Origin: Mycobacterium hubeiense
GTDB taxonomy: Bacteria > Actinomycetota > Actinomycetes > Mycobacteriales > Mycobacteriaceae
Direction of reading: 5' to 3'
NCBI RefSeq assembly: GCF_002838065.1
Contig: NZ_PIZU01000018.1
Span: 1-64,000 of the forward strand
Length of the DNA stretch: 64,000 nt
The notes beneath the pieces were generated by a model, which worked only from the letters and a program-made list of their open reading frames with translations, searched no databases and had not been told where the DNA came from. The position numbers and the translations under genes are program-made. Shown here in pieces: positions 1-8,724 of this stretch; the stretch's first letter is position 1, and each line of letters opens with the position of its first letter.

Positions 1-30
1 CGTGGTCACCCTGAATGCCTCCGAACACCC

Positions 31-845
31 ATGCAATCCGAACGCTTTCGTCCTCTTCTCACCTCTCATGGACCGTATGGATCGGTCTACTTCGAAGACT
101 CGCATGACACCGTGGACGCGGCGGCGCAGATCGAGCTTAAGTGGCGCGCCCTGCGAGAACAGCTCGCGCGGCAGGGCGCCGAACCGGCCCTCACCAAACA
201 GCTGGAACATGCGGTCGTAGATGCGGGCCCGGCAGTCGGACGCAGCCGCGCGTCGAAGAAGCCGGGCCGAAAAGCGTGCGTGCCGTGGCCGATCGGCTCA
301 CGGCCGTGGTCGACGATTCATCACCCGAAGTGGTTTTCGTGGTCGGCGAAGTCCGGTCGCGTTCCGACCTGATCGCCGAACTTCCGGAGCGCGTCGCCGA
401 CCGGGTGGTGCAGTTGCATGTCGGGGCCCGCCACAGCGTCGACGAGGACCAGCTGCGGCACACGATCGATCAGGAGTTCGCCATGCGTCGCGTGGCCGCG
501 ATCGACGAAGCGGCGCAACGCTTCCGCGCCGAGATCTCCCGCGGTTCCGGGCTGGCCACCGAAGGCCTGCCCGGAGTGTGCGCGGCGCTACGGGCCGGTG
601 CGGTGGAAACGCTGATCATCGGTGACATCGGTGATGCGACGGTGGTCGCCGGTGACGATCTGTCCTCCGTTGCGCCCAATGCCGACGTGCTGTCGGAGCT
701 TGGCACGGCCCCGACGCAGGTGCTGCGGGCAGACGAAGCGCTGCCGATGGCTGCGGTCGCGATCGATGCGGCGTTGGTGCGGACCGACGAACGTATCTCC
801 CCGGCTGACGGTGTCGCCGCGATCCTGCGCTACTCGCTGAGGTAG
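31..845 (+). pseudogene. Broken Rv2629/Balon-family (aeRF1-like) ribosome hibernation factor gene
   Basis: The 5' part (31 to about 243, frame 1) encodes a normal family N-terminus beginning MQSERFRPLL and running to GPAVGRS. The C-terminal part (RVEEAGPKSVRAVADRL onward, to 845) lies in another frame (frame 3). Mtb Rv2629, as I remember it, is about 374 residues. Here about 70 N-terminal and 198 C-terminal residues remain, so roughly 100 central codons are missing and the reading frame changes at the junction near 240-250. Rv2629 and its M. smegmatis relative Msmeg1130 are homologues of Balon, which binds the ribosomal A site in dormant cells. Without the central domain and with a frameshift this copy should not make a working protein. 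An assembly error is possible but would have to remove about 300 bases. Confidence 0.75.
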
Positions 846-853
846 CCGGCGGG

Positions 854-1264
854 CTACTTGACGATCAGCGTGCCCTTCATATTCGGGTGGTAGATGCAGT
901 GGTACGCGTACTCGCCCGGCTGCGTCGGCGCCGTCAGCGTCCCCTCTTCATTTCCGTCGACGTGGACGTCGAACTGCCCCTCGGTCTGCGACGTCACGGA
1001 ATGCTCGGCCGAATCGTCGTTGACGATTTTGATCTGGGCGCCGGGGTCGACCGTGATCGGTTCACCGAAGCTCATATTCGCGATGGTGATGGTTGGACCC
1101 GAAGCCTGCGGTGTGTCCTCGGCCTCGGTGGTCTCGGTCGGACTGGCCGTCAACGTGGCCGTGCCCGTCTCGCGTTCTTCCGTGGTGGTGCTCGACTCTC
1201 CGCACGACGTGACAACGGCCGCGACCAGGCACAGTCCCGCTAGCGACAAGCAGATTCTCTTCAT
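854..1264 (-). CDS. Cupredoxin-domain lipoprotein (amicyanin/plastocyanin-like)
   Basis: This 136-residue exported copper protein is probably an electron carrier or copper-binding protein at the outer face of the membrane. The N-terminus has a short basic start (MKR), a hydrophobic core and a lipobox VVTSC, with Cys21 the predicted lipidated residue. A Thr/Glu-rich linker follows, then a cupredoxin fold at about residues 55-136. The type I copper ligands are visible: His88 in AEHSV, then Cys123, His126 and Met129 spaced C-x2-H-x2-M as in amicyanin. The start is the ATG at 1264, preceded on its strand by AAGGGG. The longer upstream reading frame lacks mycobacterial protein character and was ignored. 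The copper ligand set is seen directly; the redox partner is unknown. Confidence 0.88.
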   Translation of the reverse strand: MKRICLSLAGLCLVAAVVTSCGESSTTTEERETGTATLTASPTETTEAEDTPQASGPTITIANMSFGEPITVDPGAQIKIVNDDSAEHSVTSQTEGQFDVHVDGNEEGTLTAPTQPGEYAYHCIYHPNMKGTLIVK

Positions 1265-1337
1265 GGGTGACCCCTTCTTCGCGAGAACCCGATTATCGAT
1301 CCGACGCGGTGCGGGTTTGTCGAACTTCGCAGGATCA

Positions 1338-1736
1338 CTACAGGGATGCCGCGGTGGGGCCTTGCGTGTCGCAGAGCGATCGCGGCGGATTGCCGGTGTT
1401 GGCGCAGCCCTTGCCGGTCGCGACATAGGTGGCGCCAGGTCGGTATGGCACGTACACCTGCGCGGTGCTGGGCCCCTGGGTGCTCTCGCAGTTTGGCGCG
1501 GTCTGGCTGCCCTCGATTTGTAGACACGCGACGCTGAGGTGCGGGGTCGCCGCAACGTGACAGGCCGCCGGCCTGACGGTCGCGGTGACCATGTTGGTGC
1601 CCGACACCTGAACCACTTGCGGTGCCGACAGCGTGAAATCGCACGGCGGCGGGGCCGGCTGTGCGTGGGCCGTGGCAGCTGCGCCAGCGAGCGCCACCGC
1701 AATGCTCGCGGGGATTGCCAGGGCGTGCAGCTTCAT
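1338..1736 (-). CDS. Small secreted cysteine-rich protein, function unknown
   Basis: The product is 132 residues long with a clear Sec signal peptide: MKLHALAIP, a hydrophobic core, and cleavage expected after AHA at about residue 25. The mature part starts Pro-rich (QPAPPPC) and carries six cysteines (about 32, 59, 71, 83, 111 and 122), enough for three disulfides in the cell wall or outside the cell. I do not recognise a catalytic motif. It lies between the cupredoxin gene and mgtA, all on the minus strand, but the gaps of 73 and 14 bases do not prove an operon. The start ATG at 1736 is chosen because it gives the signal peptide directly. Confidence 0.75.
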   Translation of the reverse strand: MKLHALAIPASIAVALAGAAATAHAQPAPPPCDFTLSAPQVVQVSGTNMVTATVRPAACHVAATPHLSVACLQIEGSQTAPNCESTQGPSTAQVYVPYRPGATYVATGKGCANTGNPPRSLCDTQGPTAASL

Positions 1737-1750
1737 CGCCTGATCGTAGA

Positions 1751-2857
1751 TCACCGGTGACCCATCGCGTTGAGCATTCCGGCCGCGGCCCGCGGCCAGG
1801 TGAACTGCTCGGCGCGACGGCGGGCGCTGTTGCGCCGCAAAGATTCCGGTCTGCTGATGACCGACGTGACGGCCTCGGCGATGGCGTCGGGATCGTTGTC
1901 GGCGGTCGCGCCGCTGTCGGTGGTGAGAATTTCGGCCAGCGCCGACGTGCGCGATACCACCGCGGGGGTGCCGCACGCCAGCGCCTCGAGGGCGGCCAGC
2001 CCGAATGTCTCATGGGGACCGGGTGCAAGTGCCACATCCGCGGAGGCGAGGATGGCGGCGACGGTGTCGCGGCAGCCGATGAAGCCGGTGAAATCGACGG
2101 GCAGGCGGGCAGCTTGGCGCTCCAGCCGCGCTCGCAGGGGCCCCTCCCCGACCACCACCAGCCGGGCGTCGACACCCGAGTTACGCAGTGACGCAACGGT
2201 GTCGATGCTCCGGTGGGCATGTTTTTCGATCGAGAGCCGGCCGCAGTGAACGAGCAGGGTCTGCTCTGGACGCGCCCACCGTCGACGCAAGATTTCGGAG
2301 CGCCGGCTGGGGTGGAACTGGTTCAGATCGACTCCCAGCGGCACGGTCACCACATTCGGCGCATGGATCCGGTCGAACTCTTCGCGCGCAAATCCAGTCG
2401 TGCACACCACGGTGTCGTAGTTGGCCGCGGTTCGCCGGTTGGCGGCGTCGGCGATGCTGCGTGCGATGGGCGTCGGAAGTATCTGCCCGACAAGGCGATC
2501 GAGGCGTTCGTGAGAGATCATCACGGTAGCCACCTCGCGCTTGCGGCCCCAGCTGCCGAGACTTCGCAGTGTCAGACGATCCGAGACCTCCAGCGCGTCC
2601 GGCGCGAGCTTCTCGAGCAATGATGTGACCGGCCCCGGCAGCACTGCGCGATAACCCCCGGTGAAGGGAATCAGCCTGGCCGGCAGGGAGATTCGCACGA
2701 CACCCGACGGCAGGCGGCGTTGTTCGGCGTAGCGACCCGGCACGACGAGGTACACCTCATGCCCTTCGGCGCAGTACTCCGCACCGAGGCGATCCACCGC
2801 GGTGCGCAGGCCCCCCGAGCGCGGGCCGTAGAAGTTCGCCACCTGGACAACCCGCAT
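1751..2857 (-). CDS. mgtA: GDP-mannose-dependent alpha-mannosyltransferase MgtA (GT4 family)
   Basis: The 368-residue protein matches Mtb Rv0557 (MgtA, formerly called PimB) almost along its whole length as I remember it. The shared parts include the start MRVVQVANFYGPRSGG, the stretch DALEVSDRLTLRSLG and the C-terminal nucleotide-sugar motif HETFGLAALEALACGTPAV. The family transfers mannose from GDP-mannose to a glucuronosyl diacylglycerol glycolipid in membrane glycolipid/lipomannan synthesis. It has two Rossmann-like halves (GT-B fold), with the donor-site E-x7-E type motif at about residues 285-300. The start at 2857 gives the conserved MRVVQ; an ATG seven codons upstream (2878) is also possible. 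In Mtb it sits beside menaquinone genes, which is not the case here, so this is a different gene context. Confidence 0.9.
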   Translation of the reverse strand: MRVVQVANFYGPRSGGLRTAVDRLGAEYCAEGHEVYLVVPGRYAEQRRLPSGVVRISLPARLIPFTGGYRAVLPGPVTSLLEKLAPDALEVSDRLTLRSLGSWGRKREVATVMISHERLDRLVGQILPTPIARSIADAANRRTAANYDTVVCTTGFAREEFDRIHAPNVVTVPLGVDLNQFHPSRRSEILRRRWARPEQTLLVHCGRLSIEKHAHRSIDTVASLRNSGVDARLVVVGEGPLRARLERQAARLPVDFTGFIGCRDTVAAILASADVALAPGPHETFGLAALEALACGTPAVVSRTSALAEILTTDSGATADNDPDAIAEAVTSVISRPESLRRNSARRRAEQFTWPRAAAGMLNAMGHR

Positions 2858-2998
2858 GTGGTGAATCAGAACGGCCATGCGTGTGCGGTCAACTACGTCC
2901 GATGAACCGGCGCCTTAACCGGCCGTGAACACGCTCACTCAAATCCCTTGTGTCACTGTGGCATCTGGCGTCACATTTCTGGCCGATTTGTCGGTGCT

Positions 2999-3014
2999 TC
3001 GAACTAGTGTTCGA
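2999..3014. promoter_or_regulatory. LexA (SOS) box
   Basis: TCGAAC-TAGT-GTTCGA is a perfect match to the mycobacterial LexA consensus TCGAAC-N4-GTTCGA. The symmetry extends to 9-base arms (GCTTCGAAC / GTTCGAAGC). It ends 3 bases before the ATG of the broken DUF222 gene, the position expected for an SOS operator of the 13E12 family. Confidence 0.88.
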
Positions 3015-3017
3015 AGC

Positions 3018-3400
3018 ATGATGTCGCCGGAGCTGGTCGCCCACCTCGACATGCTGGCTGGCGCGTCGGCTCGGGTGGCCGCGCAGTCCTTCGACGAGCT
3101 CACGTCCGTGGACGTGTCGGAGGTGATGGATCGCCTGGAGCGGATCTATGGCACCCGGCCCGCGGTTTCTCACCACCTCACCCAGCAGCTGCCGCCGCGG
3201 CCAAACGCCGACTCCACGACGCCCAGCACCTCGGGCCGCGCACCGCCCTGACCGGCGAAACCTTGCCGCCGCGCTGGCCGCATCTGGCCGGCACCCCGAC
3301 CGCCGAGCAAATTGCCAACGCCACCCGCACCCACCCGCCCTCGACAACGGCCAAACACGCATCAGCGACGAGGAAGGCGAGGGCGGTCAGCCGACGTGAC
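3018..3400 (+). pseudogene. Remnant of a 13E12/DUF222 HNH-endonuclease family gene
   Basis: From the ATG pair at 3018/3021, frame 3 encodes MMSPELVAHLDMLAG followed by FDELTSVDVSEVMDRLERI, the opening of a DUF222 protein. From about 3190, frame 2 encodes AAKRRLHDAQHLGPRTALTG followed by ETLPPR, the next conserved DUF222 block. The stretch that should join them (about 40-50 residues) is missing, and the frame changes near 3183-3195. The C-terminal HNH domain is absent: the frame-2 reading runs into the oppositely transcribed hydrolase gene, which ends at 3387. The family (13E12 repeat proteins in Mtb) is repetitive and DNA-damage-inducible. Only the SOS box in front of this copy is intact. Calling the fragments DUF222 rests on recalled motifs. 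Confidence 0.78.
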
Positions 3401-4298
3401 GGGCCAACCAGTCCTGCACACGCGCCCAGGCGTCGGTAGCCGCGGTCGGGTTGTAGCGCGGGCCCGTGTCGTTGAAGAACGCGTGCTCGGCATCGGGCTC
3501 GGTAACCAATTCGTGGACCAGCCCGGCGCGCTCGAGCGCCGCCCGCGCAACTGCTTCCGTGGCGTTGACCCGGTCATCGCGAGCGGCGTAGATGCCGAGC
3601 ACCGCGACGTTCTTCGAGCCGGAGAAGTCGGGATTCTCCGGAGTCGGTCCGTAGAACGGAACTGCCGCCGCAAGCTCGGGCGCACCGGCGTCCAGCAGGC
3701 GCCACACCATACCCCCGCCCATGCAGAATCCGACCGCGGCGAGCTTCTTGTCCGGCGCGCGTCGCTGCACTTCGCCGATGCCGGACTTCAGGTCGGCCAG
3801 CGATTCCTCCGGCGGAATCTTGCTCAGGGCCGCGGTGGCCTCGGCGGGGTCGGCGAAAGTGGCCGTCCCGCCGTGCCCGGACAACAGATCGATTGCCAAG
3901 GCGGAGTATCCGGTTCCGGCGAAGCGCCCGGCAACCGAGCGGATGTGATCGTTGAGACCCTTGTTCTCGTGGATGACCAGCACGCCGCCGCGGGGATTGG
4001 GTGCCTCCGCCCATGCGCCCTGCAGTTCGCCGCGCGGACCCGCCCATGTGACGGGCGTGGTGGGCTTCGCGTTCTCCGAACCCGGCGGCGGCGCACTGGC
4101 CGTCGCGGGTTCTCTCGACGTGACCGGTGAATCGGCGGCCGGCGTCCGGTCTTGCGCGCATGCTGTGATCAATGCTGAGGCGGCGGTGGTGCTTACCCCG
4201 ATCAATGCCAGCCGACGCAGCGCCTCACGTCTGGAAAGCAGCCCGTCGACATGGTCGGTGGCGATCTCTTCGGCAATGTAGCGCTGTAGCGGAGTCAC
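3387..4298 (-). CDS. Exported dienelactone hydrolase family protein
   Basis: This 303-residue alpha/beta hydrolase cleaves ester or lactone bonds. The dienelactone hydrolase triad is visible: a nucleophile Cys in GFCMGGGM, Asp in the AARDDR stretch and His in DAEHAFF. The first 20 residues precede SRREALRRLALIG, a twin-Arg/hydrophobic segment ending in LITAC. This suggests Tat- or Sec-type export and possible lipidation, followed by a Pro/Ser/Thr-rich linker to about residue 80. The catalytic domain spans about residues 85-303. It is transcribed away from the neighbouring SDR gene, with 67 bases between starts. The substrate cannot be told from the sequence. Confidence 0.85.
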   Translation of the reverse strand: MTPLQRYIAEEIATDHVDGLLSRREALRRLALIGVSTTAASALITACAQDRTPAADSPVTSREPATASAPPPGSENAKPTTPVTWAGPRGELQGAWAEAPNPRGGVLVIHENKGLNDHIRSVAGRFAGTGYSALAIDLLSGHGGTATFADPAEATAALSKIPPEESLADLKSGIGEVQRRAPDKKLAAVGFCMGGGMVWRLLDAGAPELAAAVPFYGPTPENPDFSGSKNVAVLGIYAARDDRVNATEAVARAALERAGLVHELVTEPDAEHAFFNDTGPRYNPTAATDAWARVQDWLARHVG

Positions 4299-4365
4299 GT
4301 TGGCGAGTATGCGCCTTAAGCGTGAATTCGATTGGAAGATCGGCGATCGCGCGCATACTCAACTG

Positions 4366-5292
4366 ATGGGGTGGACGCCGGACGGCGCGGCTTTGCGGGG
4401 CCGCGTCGCCGTCGTGGCCGGAGCCACTCGCGGCGCCGGACGCGGTATCGCGGCGGCGCTCGGCGAGGCGGGGGCAACGGTCGTGTGCACCGGCCGCAGC
4501 AGCGAGGCCGGCAACGAGCACTCCGATTACGACCGGCCCGAGACCATCGAAGAGACCGCCCGACTGGTCACCGAACTCGGTGGCGTCGGTAGCGCGGTTC
4601 AGGTCGACCACCTCGACATCGCCCAGGTCACCGCGCTGGCGCAGCGGCTGCGCCGTGACTACGGCGTCATCGACATCCTGGTCAACGACCTCTGGGGCGC
4701 CGAGACCCTCAAGGGGCCACCGTCGAGCTGGCACCGGCCGATGTGGGAACACAACCTGCGCGACGGACTGCGGATACTGCGGCTCGGCATCGAAACCCAC
4801 CTGATCACCTCCCATTGTCTGCTGCCCCTGCTGGTCACCCGGCCCGGCGGTCTACTTGTCGAAATCACGGACGGCACAGCCGAATTCAATGCCATCCACT
4901 ATCGCCTGTCGGTGTTCTACGACCTGGCCAAGACCGCGGTGAACCGGCTCGCGTTCAGTCAGGGCTACGAACTCGCCGACTTCGGCGGGACGGCGGTTGC
5001 CGTGACTCCGGGTTGGCTGCGTTCGGAGATGATGCTCGACAATTACGGCGTCACCGAGGCGAATTGGCATGACGCACTCAATCCCGCGCGCGTCGACGGT
5101 TACCCCATGGCACCGCCGGGGTTCGCCGTGTCGGAAACACCGCGTTTCGTCGGCCGAGGTGTCGCCGCGATTGCCGCGGACCCCGCCCGCGCCCGCTGGA
5201 ATCAGCGGTCGGTCAGCTCCGTCCAGCTGGCCCGTGAGTATGGCTTCACCGACATCGACGGGAGTCAACCCGACGCGTGGGAGCCGGTATAA
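4366..5292 (+). CDS. Short-chain dehydrogenase/reductase
   Basis: The 308-residue SDR has a glycine-rich NAD(P)-binding motif, AGATRGAGRGIA, at about residues 16-27, and an active-site Y-x3-K (YDLAK) near residue 185. The strand before it ends VEITDGT rather than the usual ISS, so the catalytic Ser position is occupied by Thr or shifted. The layout with a C-terminal extension resembles DHRS1-like SDRs of about 300 residues. The ATG at 4366 is chosen because it directly precedes the Rossmann fold (GWTPDGAALRGRVAVV). An in-frame ATG 22 codons upstream would put an arginine-rich tail in front. The next gene downstream, an amidohydrolase, follows on the same strand after 100 bases. Substrate unknown. 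Confidence 0.85.
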   Translation: MGWTPDGAALRGRVAVVAGATRGAGRGIAAALGEAGATVVCTGRSSEAGNEHSDYDRPETIEETARLVTELGGVGSAVQVDHLDIAQVTALAQRLRRDYGVIDILVNDLWGAETLKGPPSSWHRPMWEHNLRDGLRILRLGIETHLITSHCLLPLLVTRPGGLLVEITDGTAEFNAIHYRLSVFYDLAKTAVNRLAFSQGYELADFGGTAVAVTPGWLRSEMMLDNYGVTEANWHDALNPARVDGYPMAPPGFAVSETPRFVGRGVAAIAADPARARWNQRSVSSVQLAREYGFTDIDGSQPDAWEPV

Positions 5293-5392
5293 CCCCAGCT
5301 CAAACGCGCGGCGTTGAACGCTGTAGACATTTTTCGAAATCTGTTCACGATTTTCGTTGACACTCCCGTCACGCGGGCTGTTCTATGACTTG

Positions 5393-7180
5393 GTGACCTA
5401 TGACACGATCATTCGCAACGGCCGCTGGTTCGACGGCACCGGCGCCGCATCCGCGGTGCGCAACATCGGCATCCGCGACGGCCACGTCGTCGCGATCACG
5501 CCGGACGGTCTCGACGACACCGACTGCCCGCAGGTCATCGACGCGACCGGTCGGTGGGTGTTGCCCGGCATGGTGGACATCCACACCCACTACGACGTCG
5601 AAGTGCTCAACGGACCCGCGCTCGCGGAGTCGCTGCGCCACGGCGTGACAACGGTGATGCTCGGGTCGTGCTCGCTGTCGACCATCTATGTCGACGGGGT
5701 CGACGCCGGCGACTTGTTCGGGCGCGTCGAAGCGATCCCCCGCGAATATGTCATCGCCGCCGTGGACCAACACAAGACCTGGACCAACAGCGAGGAGTAC
5801 GTCGCAGCGCTGGAATCGCTGCCGCTCGGTCCCAATATTGCCGCGTTCATCGGGCATTCCGATATGCGAACCGCCGTCATGGGTTTGGACCGCGCCACCC
5901 AGAAGCGCCAGCGGCCCACCAAGAGTGAACAGGCGCAGATGGAGCGGATGCTCTCCGAGGCGCTCGACGCCGGCTTCGTCGGAATGTCCTCTCAGCAGCT
6001 GCTTTTCGACAAGCTGGACGGTCAGACCTGCCGCTCGCGCACACTGCCGTCGACATACGCCAAGCCGCGCGAATTGCGCCGACTCAAGTCGCTGTTGCGG
6101 CGCACGGGTCGAATCCTGCAGTCGGGGCCCGACATTCAGAACCCGTTCAATCTCGGCTCGCAGGTGGTGCAGTCACTGGGCATCTTCCGCAATCCGCTCA
6201 AGACCAGCCTGCTGTCGGCCGCCGACGTCAAGTCCAATCCGTATGCCATTCGGATGATGGGTCCGGTCGCCCGGTTCATCAACAAGCTGGGCGGCAACTT
6301 CCGCTGGCAGCATCTCCCGGTGCCGTTCGAGGTCTACGCCGACGGAATCGACCTGGTCGTGTTCGAGGAGTTCGGCGCCGGCGCGGCCGCCCTGCACCTG
6401 CGCGACGAGGTGGAACGGAACAACCTGATGCGTGACCAGGCCTACCGCCGCCAGTTCCGCAAGGATTACGAGAGCAAGTTCGGCATGCGGGTATGGCATC
6501 GTGACTTCTTCGACGCCGAAATCGTTGACTGCCCAGACGCATCCGTCATCGGCAAGTCGTTCGGCCAGGTCGGTGTCGATCGCGGGCTACATCCGGTCGA
6601 TGCGTTCCTCGACCTTGTCCTCGAACACGGCCGCGCGTTGCGGTGGCGCACCACGATCTCCAACCACCGACCCGGGGTTCTCAAGAAGCTGGCCCGCGAA
6701 CCCGGTATCCAGATGGGCTTTTCAGATGCCGGCGCGCACCTGCGCAATATGGCGTTCTACAACATGGGCCTGCGGCTGCTGCGCCATGTCCACGACGCGG
6801 AGAAGGCCGGTCAGCCGTTCATGACCATCGAGCAGGCCGTGCACCGGCTGACCGGTGAACTCGCCGACTGGTACCGCCTCGATGCCGGTCATCTGCGCAT
6901 CGGGGACCGTGCGGACGTGGTGATCGTCGACCCCGAGCGCTTGGATGAATCGCTGGACGCGTACGCCGAGGAGCCCGTCGACCAGTACGGCGGGCTGTCG
7001 CGGATGGTCAACCGCAACGACGACACCGTGAAGGCGGTGTTCGTGGGCGGCCGCGCGGTATTCCTGGACGGCCGGCCCACCGGGCTCGTCGGCACCCACC
7101 GCACCGGGCGGTTCCTGCGGGCCGCACACAAGGTGCCGGCGCTGGCCACGACGGAAGGCGAGTTGACAAATGTCAGTTGA
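5393..7180 (+). CDS. Amidohydrolase family protein (N-acyl-D-amino-acid deacylase-like)
   Basis: The 595-residue metal-dependent hydrolase belongs to the D-aminoacylase/dihydroorotase-like group. The N-terminal beta domain begins YDTIIRNGRWFDGTGA, and the metal-binding motif HTHYD occurs near residue 65 after LPGMVDI. Later signature pieces include SDAGAHLRNM and, at the C-terminus, the beta-domain return GDRADVVIVDPERL. The GTG at 5393 gives the usual family N-terminus; an ATG at 5357 would add 12 unsupported residues. It overlaps the next gene by 11 bases, so the two are probably translated together. The family hydrolyses N-acyl-D-amino acids or cyclic amides. The true substrate is not evident. 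Confidence 0.85.
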   Translation: MTYDTIIRNGRWFDGTGAASAVRNIGIRDGHVVAITPDGLDDTDCPQVIDATGRWVLPGMVDIHTHYDVEVLNGPALAESLRHGVTTVMLGSCSLSTIYVDGVDAGDLFGRVEAIPREYVIAAVDQHKTWTNSEEYVAALESLPLGPNIAAFIGHSDMRTAVMGLDRATQKRQRPTKSEQAQMERMLSEALDAGFVGMSSQQLLFDKLDGQTCRSRTLPSTYAKPRELRRLKSLLRRTGRILQSGPDIQNPFNLGSQVVQSLGIFRNPLKTSLLSAADVKSNPYAIRMMGPVARFINKLGGNFRWQHLPVPFEVYADGIDLVVFEEFGAGAAALHLRDEVERNNLMRDQAYRRQFRKDYESKFGMRVWHRDFFDAEIVDCPDASVIGKSFGQVGVDRGLHPVDAFLDLVLEHGRALRWRTTISNHRPGVLKKLAREPGIQMGFSDAGAHLRNMAFYNMGLRLLRHVHDAEKAGQPFMTIEQAVHRLTGELADWYRLDAGHLRIGDRADVVIVDPERLDESLDAYAEEPVDQYGGLSRMVNRNDDTVKAVFVGGRAVFLDGRPTGLVGTHRTGRFLRAAHKVPALATTEGELTNVS

Positions 7181-7613
7181 GGATACGGTTCACGGCATGT
7201 GGAAGGCCCTGTCGGCTCGCGATTGGGATGCCGTCAAGCCCTTTCTGTCCGATGACTGCATCTACCTCGACATGCCGGTCGGTCCCACCGCGGCGGCCCG
7301 CGGCCCGGAGGACATCGTCAAGCGGCTCAAGATCGGCCTGGAGCCGTTGGCGTCCTACGAGAACTTCCCGGGGCTGATGCTCGACAACGGTTCCGACGTC
7401 ATGTACGAGCATCACGAGGAATGGCACTGGCCCACAGGGGAATCAGCTGTTCTCAAGTTCGTCTCCGTGCATCGCGTCGAGAACGGCAAGATCACCCTGT
7501 GGAAGGATTACTGGGACATGGGCGCGCTCGCGAACAACGCGCCGCCCACGTGGATGGAGGACTTCGCCAACGCCGATATGTCGTGGGTGTTCGACGCCAC
7601 GGGTCTGGTCTGA
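7170..7613 (+). CDS. NTF2-like protein (limonene-epoxide-hydrolase/SnoaL type)
   Basis: The 147-residue single-domain protein has an NTF2-like cone fold: an N-terminal helix with VHGMWKALSARDWDAVKPFL, a middle segment DDCIYLDMPVGP, and the sheet strands NGKITLWKDYWDMG near the C-terminus. The W-K-D-Y-W-D-M-G stretch resembles limonene-1,2-epoxide hydrolase relatives, in which Asp, Arg and Asp carry catalysis. I cannot assign all three here. It starts 11 bases inside the end of the amidohydrolase gene, which argues for coupled expression and a related substrate. Many family members bind small hydrophobic molecules without known catalysis. Confidence 0.82.
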   Translation: MSVEDTVHGMWKALSARDWDAVKPFLSDDCIYLDMPVGPTAAARGPEDIVKRLKIGLEPLASYENFPGLMLDNGSDVMYEHHEEWHWPTGESAVLKFVSVHRVENGKITLWKDYWDMGALANNAPPTWMEDFANADMSWVFDATGLV

Positions 7614-7614
7614 G

Positions 7615-8724
7615 TCACAGCCGGTAGACGCGGCGCGCGTTGCCGTGCGCGATCAGGTCCACTACTCGGATCGCATCGCCCTCGGCCCAGTGGCCGGCGT
7701 CGACAAACTCCTGGAGCACCCTGTGAATCCCGCTGCGCCACAGGTGTGCTCCGAGAAAATGTAGCTCCGGCGGGCCGAAGCCGTCCGAGGAATAGAGGAT
7801 CTTGCGAAACGGCGCCATCTCCAGCAGCCGGCCGATGAACGAGGCGGATCGCGCACCTAGGTAGTTGATCGCCAGCCCGCCGTCGAGGTACACGTTGTTG
7901 AAGGCCTGCGCCAGATAACCGGCCTCGCGCTCGTACGGATAACAATGCAGCAGCATGATCGGGGTATCACCGGCGGCACGAAAAAAATCCAGCAGATACA
8001 GCGGATTGGCCAGACGTAAGTCGCAGTCGCGGTCACCGAAGCCAACGTGAAACTGCAGTGGCTTGTCCAGCCGCAACGCCTGATGCAGGCCGAACCTCAA
8101 CAGCACCCGGTCGGTCAAGCGGGGTTCACCGCTGTCCCACCAGCGGGTGGCCGCCTCGGCGACCTCGCGCGCCGTCGGCTCGGAGAGGTCACCCGCGAAG
8201 CCGCCGCGGTAGGCCATTATCGACTTGGTAGCCACCGCATTCGCCGTTCGCTCGACGAGAATCCGCGAGAACGCCGCCGCGTAATCCCCGGCGGCGGGCA
8301 TCGCCTCTTCCGCTACCGACTCCAGCCGCACCACCTCATGGGCCCGGCCACCCGTCACCGCTGCCATCTCGCCGAGATCCGCTACCCCGCTTGCAAATCC
8401 GGTGTCGATCAGCCAGTCCGACACATTGGCCGCGGTCAGGAACAGTCGGGCGAGCTCGGGTTCGGGGTATTGACAGCGGCGGCGCCAGTATTCGTCCGCA
8501 TCGGCGTGGGCAGGCAGGCCCAGCAGCGGCGCACAGTGGGTGCGCACGGCGACTCCAAGTTGGGTGTCGAACGCCGTATCGAAGTCGGCGAGCGGCTCGG
8601 TGTTGGCTTCGTTGAGTCCGTTCTCGAACCGACGGCGATCACCGCTCTGCAGCCAGCAGCCGTGCACGTGGTGGTCGATCAGTGTCACCGCGGCAATGTG
8701 CTCGGCCAGCGCGGACACTGTCAC
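7615..8724 (-). CDS. Amidohydrolase, Rv1879-like partner of GlnA3
   Basis: The 369-residue protein belongs to the amidohydrolase-2 (TIM-barrel) family. The first metal motif HHVHG is at about residues 18-22, a barrel His appears in MLLHCYPY, and a C-terminal Asp in YSSDGFG. It overlaps glnA3 by 4 bases (8721-8724), so the two are almost certainly co-translated. The same pair is adjacent in Mtb (Rv1878-Rv1879). In fungi the same two domains, amidohydrolase followed by glutamine synthetase I type, are fused in the FluG protein. This suggests a job on a gamma-glutamylated compound: hydrolysis or ring opening of the product made by the synthetase. That role is inferred from context. Confidence 0.87.
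   Translation of the reverse strand: MTVSALAEHIAAVTLIDHHVHGCWLQSGDRRRFENGLNEANTEPLADFDTAFDTQLGVAVRTHCAPLLGLPAHADADEYWRRRCQYPEPELARLFLTAANVSDWLIDTGFASGVADLGEMAAVTGGRAHEVVRLESVAEEAMPAAGDYAAAFSRILVERTANAVATKSIMAYRGGFAGDLSEPTAREVAEAATRWWDSGEPRLTDRVLLRFGLHQALRLDKPLQFHVGFGDRDCDLRLANPLYLLDFFRAAGDTPIMLLHCYPYEREAGYLAQAFNNVYLDGGLAINYLGARSASFIGRLLEMAPFRKILYSSDGFGPPELHFLGAHLWRSGIHRVLQEFVDAGHWAEGDAIRVVDLIAHGNARRVYRL

Noticed and set aside
31..845. Programmed frameshift joining the two Rv2629-like halves
   Set aside because: About 100 family residues are missing at the joint, so a frameshift alone would not restore the protein; no slippery site seen.
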